A stretch of DNA of 64,000 nt from Adineta steineri (Eukaryota; Rotifera; Eurotatoria; Adinetida; Adinetidae), in the NCBI GenBank assembly GCA_905250115.1, contig CAJNOI010000046.1:1-64000 (forward strand). Direction: 5' to 3'. A program made the position numbers and the translations under genes. The notes beneath the pieces are model-generated. The model worked only from the letters and a program-made list of their open reading frames with translations. It did not search any database and was not told the DNA's origin. Shown one piece after another: positions 10,999-21,076 of this stretch (the first letter of the stretch is position 1; every line of letters starts with the position of its first letter).

Positions 10999-12818
10999 TT
11001 AAACTGGTAAAGATGAGTTATATGTATAAGATGGTTGAATATTTTTGTCGGATTGTGCTGCTTGTGATTGAGATGCATTATATCTACTTTGTGATATAGT
11101 TGATCGAAGTTGACCTAAACTATTTGGTTTACGAATAGATCGTGAACGAGATGCAATTCTATTTGGTTTCCAATTATTTTGAATTGTATATGGTGCATAT
11201 TTAAGTTTATTCCCTGGTATTCCAGTTGTTGTTGTTACTGTTTGACCTGGTTTGTCATTGTGTGACCATTTTTCACCATGAGCTAAATAAGATATAAAAT
11301 AGATTTATTAAGAAAATAATTATTTTACCAATCCAATCAAGTCCTCTCAACTCTTCGTCAGGTGATAAACGAATTCCAATTGTATATTTTAATGGAAGAA
11401 GAATTCCAGCTGTACATACACTAGCAAAACCTATAAATAGATAAACAAATAAATCTAATTTATTTATAACTAATCTTTAATCAACATGCCAATAGCAGTT
11501 AATATTCCAGCTATTTGATACCACATTTGAATTGGATGTCCATAGAAAGCTCCATCAGCACCACCTGGATTATTTGATAACTAACAAAATAATCCTGTCA
11601 TAAATGCACCAATAATTCCACCTAAAACCAAAATACGTTTTTTTTATATAATTTCTTAAAAATCTTTCTTTCTTTCTAATAACATACCACAACCATGAAC
11701 CACAGCAACATCTAAAGTATCATCAAATATCGAATGATGTTTATAAAGAAGAAGAAAATAAATAATAATTGTTGGAATTATTCCAAATAATAATGCCCAA
11801 CCAGGTTGAACAAAACCACATGCTGGTGTGATACCAACTAAACCAACAACTGGACCAATACATGCACCAGATACTGATACTTGACCACGAATAGCATCAA
11901 TCACAACCCATGTTACTAATCCAGCAGCTGCAGCTACATATGTATTTACTAATGCTAATGATGCTAAACCACTAAAATAAAATAAAATATATATAAGTCA
12001 TTTATTTCAATTAAATATAAAAAAGAATAACAGACCTTGCTATATTAGCTGAACCAGCATTAAATCCAGTCCAACCAACCCATAATAAACATGTACCAAG
12101 AACTGTAAATGGAATATTATGTGCATTGGATGCATGTGGTTTATAATCAACACGTTTTCCTAAGATTGCTGAAGCAACATAACCAGATACACCAGATGAT
12201 ATATGTACAACTGTTCCACCAGCAAAATCTAGTGTTCCTAAATGTTTTAACCATCCATTACTACCCCAAACCCAATGTGCCAATGGATCATAACAACAAG
12301 TTGTCCATATTACTATAAATATCATATAAGGAATTACTTTCATTCTTCCAACAATTGCTCCTATTAGATAGAAAAAATAATTCTAGACATCATATATATT
12401 TTTCATTTTCTAATAAACCTGATATAAGTGCTGGTGTAATAATTGCAAATGTTCCTTGATATGCTGCATATGTTAATAATGGATAAGATGGACTATAGAA
12501 ATCATCTAAACGTTGTCCAAATCTTAATGCTGAATCAGCAAATGAACCAAAACCAGCGCTAACTGGTGAACCAAATGCAAATGAGAATCCAAATAGAATC
12601 CATTGAACAAATACAATTCCCATACAAACAAATGATAGAAATAGTTGATTCAGGATATTTTTTCTATCAACAAGACCACCATAAAAAAAAGCTAAAGCGG
12701 GTGTCATCATTAGAACAAATGCTGTTGATACCATCATCCATGCGTTATCACCAGAATCGAAAACAAGTGTAGTACTTGCAGTTGTGGTGGTACTAATAGT
12801 TATCGTAGTAGTTGCCAT
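10999..12818 (-). CDS. Ammonium transporter (Amt/Rh family), possible pseudogene
   Basis: Plasma-membrane NH4+/NH3 channel of the Amt family. Six exons by phase: 12818-12419, 12360-12036, 11971-11688, 11621-11490, 11430-11329, 11282-10999, total 509 codons with the final TAA. Family marks: N-terminal ALAFFYGGLV helix, YDPLAHWVWG with the first pore histidine (about H162), VHGCGGIIGAF with the second (about H334), NPGGADGAFYGHP, and a cytosolic tail starting GLDWIAHGEKW. Introns are 46-66 nt. Two oddities. An in-frame TAG at 11581-11583 (codon 350) falls just before the NPGGADG motif. Exon 4 most simply ends at a GC donor (GCATGT), although a GT alternative also keeps frame. The TAG would truncate the last pore helices, so this may be a broken allele, a sequencing error or a read-through case. 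Confidence 0.85.
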
Positions 12819-14435
12819 ATTTTTTTCTTTTTTCTAATATCAATTAGAAAAATATTTATGATTGATGATTTTAAAAAGAAAACAAAATGAAGTTTAAAAT
12901 CAAAATCGTATAAGGTTTTTATAGTGTGTTTGATAAAGCGAATATTCAAGGTATTTTTCATTATTGACCCTAATAATTTACTTATTATGAAAATCAAACG
13001 ATGATTAATAAATAAATATACATGCTCACTCAGTGCGTCTACTAATTAACACTCTTACTTTCTCTTAAAATATTAAAAAACTGTACAAATACAATCATCG
13101 ACTGGCCAACCCTTTCCTTAGAATATTGTTATTATTATTTTTATTTGAATATACTATATACTTGTATATTCTTACCGTATCATATGATTAACGTCTAATA
13201 TTTTTTTATGCTTCTGATTTATTAGTTTTCCACATTAGTCTTCAAATAAAACATCTATGATATATATTTTTTTTCTTTCTTAAATATATTTGTATCACGT
13301 GTTTATTTATTATGCAGACGTTATTTAAAATGTTACATCTACGAACAATCATAACTATTTATTGTGTATGTATAGAAATTATTGAACTAGAAAAATATAA
13401 AATTTTTTTTATTAAAAAGATACATAAAATATGTACTTTTACTAATATAATTTTATAAAACAATATTGCAGTTTACAAAAAAAAATTCTAGTTATCGATA
13501 AATTATGATTGAAACGGTTACAATTCATTACATAATGATTATTTTTTTATCATCAATTTAAAAAAGAATTTGAAGTTTATATTATTTATTTGATTGACAA
13601 TGGATCGAGGTCCAAAAAGGTCAGACAGGAACATAAGAACCTGATGTACGCAAGAGACACAAGATATGTACCAGAGAGAAAAAAAGAGATCTATATGAGA
13701 GAATAGAAAGAAATATATGAGAGAGAAAGATATAACTATGTAACAATATAAAATTATGATTGTGATTTTGTCTAAAAAATATTTAATCCTATTCTTATAA
13801 AATGTTATACAATATATAGAAAAAATCGAAATAAGCTACAGAATTTTTTATATTCCATGACTTGAAATTAATAATCTCTTTCAATTTGATCTTCTTGTTG
13901 TTTCAAAAGTTATCTGATGTGTGACGTTTGTGATTTACTTTAAAAAGAAAAAGAAATACTTTTCCGATTTGTTTGGTGAAAGATATATTCTGTTTTTTAA
14001 TAAAATATGTATGTCTACTTATTAGATTTTACAATAAATTATATATATATGCAGCAACAGAAGCATTTTCTGAATATTTCGTGTAACTGATTTATATTTG
14101 AAGGTGTGGGTGTATGTAGATTCCTTCTATACCTACACGCTCCCCACATCCACCCCTAGTTTGTTAATAACAAACGTATGATGTTTAGAATGGTTATTTT
14201 TTAATTATAACAAGAATAAAAATATCTATCCTTATTATCCTAATCCGCATTGAAGCATATGTTCTTTTAAACTCCACTTACTTCTTTTACGTGAAAAGAT
14301 CACTATATTATGTAAGATCTAAAAATAAGTGACTCGAAGATGATATTGGCATTTATCAAGATTATCCGTTGTAAATTTAAATTAAGACGAGAGATTTTAA
14401 TTTCTGATTTATTCAATAATTAGTGTTTACATTTT
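12819..14435. other. Intergenic, AT-rich, one hairpin
   Basis: Upstream of the ammonium transporter and downstream of the ubiquitin-like gene. No ORF with protein character. A G-rich/C-rich inverted pair lies at 14101-14158 (AAGGTGTGGGTGTATGTAG against CTACACGCTCCCCACATCCA). A purine-rich AGAGAGA stretch lies around 13668-13735. Confidence 0.5.
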
Positions 14436-14731
14436 TTAATCAATAGTTAAGCCTCCTTTGAGTCGTAAAACAAGAAACACAGTATTTCCGTCTTGAAGTG
14501 TGTAAAATTCTATTGTCTTATCATCACTGAGTTGTTTGCCTGCCCACATGAGTCGTTGTTCAGACACAGGTATTCCATTTTGCTCACAAATTTTCTCTTT
14601 CATTCTGCTAATCAAATCCTCTGCTTCAACCTACAATAGTCATAAATAAAAAAGTAATATTTAAAGACTTCTGATGTTACCGTTATAATCATTGTTCTAT
14701 CACTAATATCTTTTACAAAAATTTGCATCAT
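14436..14731 (-). CDS. Divergent ubiquitin / ubiquitin-like modifier with LRLKGG terminus
   Basis: Two exons, 14731-14681 and 14630-14436, joined over a 50-nt GT-AG intron; 81 residues. From the second Met it aligns with ubiquitin without gaps for 76 residues: MQIFVKDISD..., a GIP turn, QRLMWAGKQL, and LVLRLKGG at the C-terminus, followed by LTID. By ubiquitin numbering, K6, K27, K29, K48, F4, I36, R42, Y59, V70 and R72 are kept. K11 is R, K33 is Q, K63 is D, I44 is M, L8 is I and R74 is K. The four-residue tail after the di-glycine implies processing by a ubiquitin hydrolase before conjugation. It differs from ordinary ubiquitin at far more sites than any animal ubiquitin should, so it is either a specialised modifier or a decaying copy; the intact frame and splice sites favour function. 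It is transcribed away from the RING-PARP gene at 15690. Confidence 0.88.
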
Positions 14732-14802
14732 TTTGTCTGTTCTTGATTTTTTTTCAATGAAACCTTGATAAGAATTATTTGTCTTTAAATGGAAAAAGCA
14801 GT

Positions 14803-15222
14803 AATTAATTGAAAATGATACTCTTCCTTGGTTGATTTTATTTCTTATCGCGATGTTTCGACAACGATGTTGTTTTTATCAGGCAGTGAACAACATGATA
14901 GAATGACTAGCATGCATGTAAATACTCAGCATATCCTCTCTCTCTCATGTTTTTCTTCCTTTGTTCTTTCTTTTCATTTTTAGATAGTGGGACCGTAGAA
15001 GGGGGGAATTAGGTACTTCTACCAATATCATCGTCTTGCCGTCCCACTGTAAAAAAAGAGCAGAAAAAAAACATGAGAGAGAGAGAATACGTTGAGTATG
15101 TACAAGCGTGCTAGCCATTCTATCATGTTGTTCACTGTCTGATAAAAACAACATCGTTGTCGAAACGTCATAATAAGAAATAAAACCTACAAAGGCAGAA
15201 TATTATTTTCAATCAATTAAAA
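14803..15222. mobile_element. MITE-like palindrome, ~150-bp inverted arms
   Basis: Left arm about 14803-14955, right arm about 15060-15222, near-perfect reverse complements (for example GTTTCGACAACGATGTTGTT on the left and its complement on the right). The ~100-bp centre carries a second inner pair, AGTGGGAC / GTCCCACT. It has no coding capacity. It sits between the ubiquitin-like and RING-PARP genes, so it occupies their shared upstream region. Confidence 0.8.
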
Positions 15223-15689
15223 CAACAGTAAATACGTGAGTGGTTGTTTTTTAACATAATAATACGGTGATATAAATCAATAAAACTAAGGCTACGTTGT
15301 TGTTTTGAACACTTCTTAAGAAAATGACATTACTGTGCGAGAACCATTCTATAATTATCACATACGTATACACTTGTATTCCTAACTATTTTCACCTGAA
15401 AGCATGACTGTATTGGTATGGCTAGCAAACGAACATGTTCGTCACAATCATAGCTTCATTCACTCTAACTAGTTGTTCCATATACATGTTCTCACTTAAA
15501 ATAAATAGCGATATACATCTTATAGGTAACATTCACACAATACATTGATATATACGATTTATCATTAGTTTGCGAACATCTTCACGAGTCTACTTGATAC
15601 TGTACTGATATATATTTAATAGCAACTAATTTGAACAAAGTAGAATAAATCTCACTTAACTAATCGTTTATTCTCTATTTCCAGAAATA

Positions 15690-17255
15690 ATGGCAAACGG
15701 ATTTATAGCATCGGCAATTGGTTTAAATGCTGATCTTCAAGAACACTTAACATGCGTTATTCATCGTGGTCTTCTTGATCATCCAATGATTTTACCCTGC
15801 AAGGGTAAACATCGTCTTTGTCAAGAATGTACTGAAGAACTAATAGGATCATCATGGAACATTACTTGTCCAGAATGCCGAGAATCATACGAGGTTCCAC
15901 AGGATTGGGCTGATATCTGGTTCGACCGTGTACTTCATCATATTACTTCAAAATTAAGCAGTAATGAGGCGGAAATTAATCAAAAAGTGATCAAATTCGT
16001 ACAGGAATCTTACTCTCGTCATGGTTCTCCAAACCAAAGGCTTCATATTAAATCTGTTCAAATGGTATCGAATCCTCGACTAAAAGCTAATTTTGATAAA
16101 TGCAAACAAACGATTAACTCACATGAAATCATTACTTTGTTACATGGAACCACACGCAAGGCTGCACTTTCCATCAGTGGCCAAGGTTTCCGTATTCCTG
16201 AGAGTTTTAACAGAAATTCTGAAGATGAAAGCGAAGGAGAACTAAAATTTGGTACAGCCATTTATTTCGCAGAGGCTAAAAAAGCGACAGAATACGGTAA
16301 AAATACTCTTGTTCTTGCTGATTGTATTCTTGGTCGCATTGAAGAAAAAGATGTGTCTGAACTTAAGCTTACTCCTTCTATCGGCCACGAACGTGGTTAT
16401 GACACGATTTACTATAACAATCATCAGGAAGGTATTGTCAGTCAAGAATGGGCTATTTATAGATCAGATCAATGCTATCCTCTTTGTATTATCGATTATG
16501 AATTCCTTGACATCAACAACTCGTCAGAAGATGTATTACTTAATTACATAAAAACAATGAATCCCATGTTCCCTGACTTGTATGCCATTCATCAAGCATT
16601 GACCGGTACCGAAAATCAATGCAAAGAAGCATTGAGATTTATTGGTGATACTGCTAAAAACAACTTACTGTTAGAAAGCAGAATTGCGTCGTCATTGTTG
16701 GCTACTTTGTCTAACGGTCAGATTGGAACATTATTGAAACATCCGAATGAAACTGTTCGCATTCTTTTTCTTCGTGCACTCTGGCAAATAGGACAACGAG
16801 ACCGTAGCCCGGAGCTGTACGTTCACCTAATTTTCCATTGGAAATTGCTGATAGAATCGTTGCAATCAGGTTATACCGATGTCTCATGGCGTGCTTGCGG
16901 TGTATTAACTAATATGGCAGCAGTTATTACTCATGTTCGAAAGGCACTTATTTCTTCTGAAGTGTTAAATCAACTGATGCTGCTCCTCAAACGAGCTGTG
17001 CAATTTGAAGACAAAACATGTGTTTTAACTGTTCTCCATCTGATGGCTAACATCGCGGTATCCGAACATGAAATTATGAAACAACAAAAGAATATTCTTG
17101 ATTATGTGAACCAAAACTTACTTGATCATAATGATATTGAAATTCAAGAAGCAGGAAATCGCCTGTTCTGCAACATCATCGGAAAAGGCAATCTTAGTGC
17201 TGACTGGAAGCGAGGAGGCTACAAAGATGTAGCTGTAGCACCAACTATCGACTAA
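15690..17255 (+). CDS. RING finger - PARP catalytic domain - ARM-repeat fusion protein
   Basis: A 521-residue uninterrupted ORF. Residues 22-63 form a RING-type zinc site (C22-x2-H25, C37-x3-H41-x2-C44-x2-C47, C60-x2-C63), suggesting ubiquitin E3 activity. Residues about 120-272 read as a PARP/ART catalytic domain: LLHGTT (H152), FGTAIYFAEA (Y192), an EYGKNTLVLADCILG strand, then SQEWAIYRSDQCYP with E253. The H-Y-E triad therefore appears intact, the form linked in known PARPs to poly-ADP-ribosylation. Residues about 285-500 are helical repeats resembling ARM/HEAT. A good acceptor (TCTCTATTTCCAG, ending at 15684) lies just before the ATG, so a 5' UTR intron is likely. I know of no standard protein with this domain order. 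The neighbouring divergent ubiquitin-like gene makes a ubiquitin/ADP-ribose role attractive but unproven. Confidence 0.85.
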   Translation: MANGFIASAIGLNADLQEHLTCVIHRGLLDHPMILPCKGKHRLCQECTEELIGSSWNITCPECRESYEVPQDWADIWFDRVLHHITSKLSSNEAEINQKVIKFVQESYSRHGSPNQRLHIKSVQMVSNPRLKANFDKCKQTINSHEIITLLHGTTRKAALSISGQGFRIPESFNRNSEDESEGELKFGTAIYFAEAKKATEYGKNTLVLADCILGRIEEKDVSELKLTPSIGHERGYDTIYYNNHQEGIVSQEWAIYRSDQCYPLCIIDYEFLDINNSSEDVLLNYIKTMNPMFPDLYAIHQALTGTENQCKEALRFIGDTAKNNLLLESRIASSLLATLSNGQIGTLLKHPNETVRILFLRALWQIGQRDRSPELYVHLIFHWKLLIESLQSGYTDVSWRACGVLTNMAAVITHVRKALISSEVLNQLMLLLKRAVQFEDKTCVLTVLHLMANIAVSEHEIMKQQKNILDYVNQNLLDHNDIEIQEAGNRLFCNIIGKGNLSADWKRGGYKDVAVAPTID

Positions 17256-17904
17256 CTATGAACTGAATCGAATTAAAAGTATGGATCAGTGCCATTGCTT
17301 GATGCTCACTTATACCATACATTTTTCTTTTTTTTATTTCAAAATAAATAAAGAAAAACGACGAAATGCTTTTATTTATATCGAAAACACTCATTTATTG
17401 CATCGACTAGATTTTTAGAGTGTGGATAGTTGTGGAGAACACAGAATATCCTTACTCACACTCGATAATAATGTCTGTATAATCAATGCAATATTTTTTA
17501 ATCTCTATTTCATAAGAATATATTACTGCATATCTACAGTACTATTGAACAAAATTATAATATCATTATTTTATTAGATGTGGAAACAATTTTCTCAATT
17601 AACTTATATTCATTACGTTTTCATAGATATATGATCAATTAAGTAGTCTATACCTGATAAGCATACATTTATTGATAATTATCACTAGATAGTTTATCTT
17701 TTTATTATTATTAAGGCATAACTATTATAACAACCATACTGTCAATAAGTGTTCTCTATCAAAATTATTATTTTTTTCTCGTTCTGGTTTATTCTATTGG
17801 CAAATACATCATGCAATCCAATTATTCTTATCTTCATTCATTCTATTCATACTTATATGATGATGAAATATTCTTTTGAACACTTATAATTTGATATTTA
17901 TTAA
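17256..17904. other. Intergenic
   Basis: 3' flank of the RING-PARP gene and promoter of the BCS1 gene. A weak inverted pair, AGTGTGGATAGTTGTGGAG against CTTACTCACACTCG, lies at 17420-17465. Nothing else is seen. Confidence 0.45.
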
Positions 17905-19389
17905 ATGTTGTCAGATTTAATAACATCACTTTCAGCGAATCCATATTTTGGTGCTGGTGCTGGTTTAATTGGTATAGGTACAGCTTTAGCTGTTTTTCGT
18001 CGTACATCTCAATATGGTTTAATATTTTTTCGTCGTCAATTTATGATAACTCTTGAAGTACCAAATAATGATATAAGTTATAGTTGGTTATTACAATGGA
18101 TATCACATCAATTACGTGATTCAAGTCGTCATTTAAGTGCTCGTACAACATTAATAAAAAATGATGATCCATCATCACGTATTCAAGCATCGTATACATT
18201 TGTGCCATCTGTTGGTACACATTATTTTCGTTATCAAGGAAAATTTATTAAAGTTGAACGTACACGTGAACAAATGATTAATTCTGGTGTACCATTTGAA
18301 TCTGTACAATTAACAGCATTTGGACAAGATCGACAAATTTATATTGATATGTTAGAAAAAGCTCGTGATTCTGCATTATTAGCGAATGAAGGCAAAACAC
18401 TTGTTTATATTCCAACAAGTGAGTGAAAGACAAATTTGATATCAATAAGAAAATTACTTTAGTTAATGAATGGCGTCTATTTGGTCAACCAAGACGTAAA
18501 AGACCATTGAATTCAGTTATACTTGATAAAGGTATTCTTGAAAATTTAATAAATGATGTTGATCATTTTCTTGCAAATCCACATTGGTATATTGATCGTG
18601 GTATACCATATCGACGTGGTTATCTTCTTCATGGACCACCAGGTTCTGGAAAAACATCAGCTATTATGGCTCTTGCAGGTTGTTTTTTGTTTTTATTCAT
18701 TTGATATTTTAAATTCTATTACAAAAAATATTTTCTTATCTAGGACATTTTGATTTAAGTATTAGTACACTTAATTTAAGTCAAGGTACAATGACTGATG
18801 ATCGTCTTCAACAATTATTAAGTAATGTACCTGAAGAAAGTATTATTCTATTAGAAGATATTGATGCAGCAACAGTTGGAAGACATTATGAAAAAGAAGG
18901 TTAATATTTTAATATATTGATATATATTATATATATTATTTTCTATAGATGCTATTCGATTCCAAGGCATGAAACCATTAACATTAAGTGGATTATTAAA
19001 TTCACTTGATGGTGTTATATCAACTGAAGGTAGAATTATATTTATGACAACTAATTATATTGATCGGTATGATTTATTTTATTTTGATATTTTTGAAAAA
19101 CAAATCTATTCTTTTATTTAGCCTTGATCCAGCACTTATTCGTCCTGGTCGAGTCGATTTTAAACAATATATAGGTCCTTTAACAGCTGATCAAACTGAA
19201 CGTATGTTAATTCGTTTCTATCCACACTTAACTCGTGATGAAATGAATGAATTCTTAAAACAAATCGAACAATTAACAGATAATTATTCAAAACCATTGA
19301 GTGCTGCACAATTACAAGGCTTTTTTATGCATAACAAAGAATCAATAAAACATGTTTTCGAAAATATTCAACAATTGTATGGTTCATAA
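17905..19389 (+). CDS. BCS1L: Mitochondrial AAA ATPase BCS1 (Rieske Fe-S translocase)
   Basis: BCS1 moves the folded Rieske protein across the inner mitochondrial membrane during complex III assembly. Exons 17905-18418, 18463-18678, 18744-18899, 18949-19066, 19122-19389 join in frame to 423 residues, matching the usual ~420. Seen: an N-terminal TM segment after [20 protein letters not shown], the BCS1-specific domain (to about residue 175, [15 protein letters not shown]), Walker A GPPGSGKT (229-236), Walker B IILLED (277-282), the sensor region [21 protein letters not shown], and the C-terminal AAA lid. Introns are 44-65 nt. The stop lies 19 bp from that of the PGAM-type gene on the other strand, so the 3' UTRs must overlap. 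Confidence 0.95.
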
Positions 19390-19408
19390 TTAAAAAAAAT
19401 AAAATTTA

Positions 19409-20331
19409 TTAACGAAGACATGAAATAAAAAGACGTATACAACAACCTTTTCTTTCTGAACCTTTGACACCATTAACATCAAAATGAATATATTTATGTT
19501 CATGATTTTGAAATTGTTCTATAGGAAGATAAATTTCCCACATTGTTAAAAGATCAACAGGAATAAAATTATGTTTAAATGCATAATCAACAATTGTATC
19601 TGTTTCATCAACAATAATATGCTAGAAAGGAAAGAAATATTTTTTGTCAAATGAAAATATATCTTAATATTTAACTGTAATAGAAGCATTAAATGCAATA
19701 GATTTATCCGGTTGAATCATTGTAAGTAATTCAATACAATGACCAATAATATTTCTATGTGCAACTATAATTTCAAATGTTGTTCTCGCATTTTTTATTG
19801 TTTCTTTTTTTAAATGAAAATAATCACGTTTTAATGCATGCCAATTACCTTCAAGTAAAAATCCAAATAATAAATTATGTTCACGAAAATCAGTATCAAT
19901 TGAAAAATATTCAATATCAATTTTTTTCATTAATTTTAATTGTTTATAAATAATTGTTGCTGTTTCACGTGTACGAATCACTAGCAAAAAAATAGAAATC
20001 TACAATACTAATGATTGTTTTTCTTTTTTTTACTATCTGAATGTGTTAATGAATCAAATAAAACATCATCTGGTAATTGTGATATAAGAAAATTAGCTGC
20101 ATACCATGCTTGTTTCTGTCCTTTATCAGTCAAATGTCCGTCAGATTCTGTTCGTTGTCGCTGATATTGACCATGACGAACAAGAAATAAATGTCGAACT
20201 GATTTATTATAATTTTCACTTAATTCAAATGAACTTGTATTTGATATACTTGTGCTATCACTAGTCGATGGTGTGTCTGTATTAGTATTTGTATTAATAT
20301 ACCTTCTATGTCGTTTAACTAGTGATGACAT
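19409..20331 (-). CDS. PGAM5-like histidine phosphatase
   Basis: Member of the histidine phosphatase (phosphoglycerate mutase) superfamily. Exons 20331-20034, 19980-19676, 19621-19409 join to 271 residues. The start is the first in-frame ATG; the ORF stays open upstream but without another ATG. The RHG catalytic motif lies at about residues 52-54 (LFLVRHGQY), followed by LTDKGQKQA, then a second-arginine region IRTRETATII, and IVAHRNIIGH with the later catalytic histidine. The RHGQY and LTxxGxxQA context and the basic/serine-threonine-rich N-terminus favour the PGAM5 branch (a mitochondrial Ser/Thr phosphatase in animals) over glycolytic PGAM. The C-terminal third is less familiar. Convergent with BCS1. 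Confidence 0.8.
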
Positions 20332-21076
20332 AATGGGTATTGAAAAATGAAGGCGCCTTTCGATTTTTATTTTATTACAAAAAGCATTTTTACTGAAATT
20401 TTTCCTATGATAATAAGTAGTGCATTTATTAACAGAAATCAAAAGCAAAAAAACTAGAAATATTGTATGTACACATATTTTGTTCTTCTCACACTGATAA
20501 GTTAGTTAACTTGACAATCTCAATTGATCAATCAATTTCGTTTCAATGATTACTAATCCTCTCGAATAGTAAAATATCTATTCGTTGTTTTACTGTTCTA
20601 ATGTGTATATCCAATAGAAATATTTATAGTATGTCGCTTTATATTTCGAAAAAACGAATTTTTCATCATTTAAATATAGCATAATTTTCATTTTTATAAA
20701 ACTTTGTGAATATCTCATTTGTTAACGATTCATTTTAGATAAATATGAGAATACCTCGAAAGATATCGTTTTGAAAATACAATCGTCACCCGAATCAAAT
20801 ATCTATTTTTGTCCTTTGATTGGCCTATAATAAGGTAAAATATATAAACTATCGTTTGACTCAGGTTATCGTCGATACGTGTAAAGAGTGTTGACCTCTT
20901 GATAGTATTGAGGTAATCAACACTGTCTCGGTAAGATTATCATTGCGAAAATATTTTACTTAATGACGTAGGTTAAGTAATGACTTGAGGTAAATCTCAT
21001 ATAATTAAAAATAAGCGTTTCCTTATTATTGTTTAATATCCTGATCTTCGAAATTGTTTTATAAAAGTTAATTAAT
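20332..21076. other. Intergenic
   Basis: Promoter side of the PGAM-like gene and 3' flank of the coiled-coil gene, both on the minus strand. An imperfect stem, GTGTTGACCTC / GAGGTAATCAACAC, lies near 20888-20922. No ORF is supported. Confidence 0.45.

Noticed and set aside
16249..16551. 100-codon ORF in another frame of the RING-PARP gene
   Set aside because: Shadow frame; the 521-codon frame holds the conserved motifs.
20332..20448. Longer N-terminus for the PGAM-like protein
   Set aside because: The extension has no ATG (it opens at TTG); the first ATG at 20331 is preferred.
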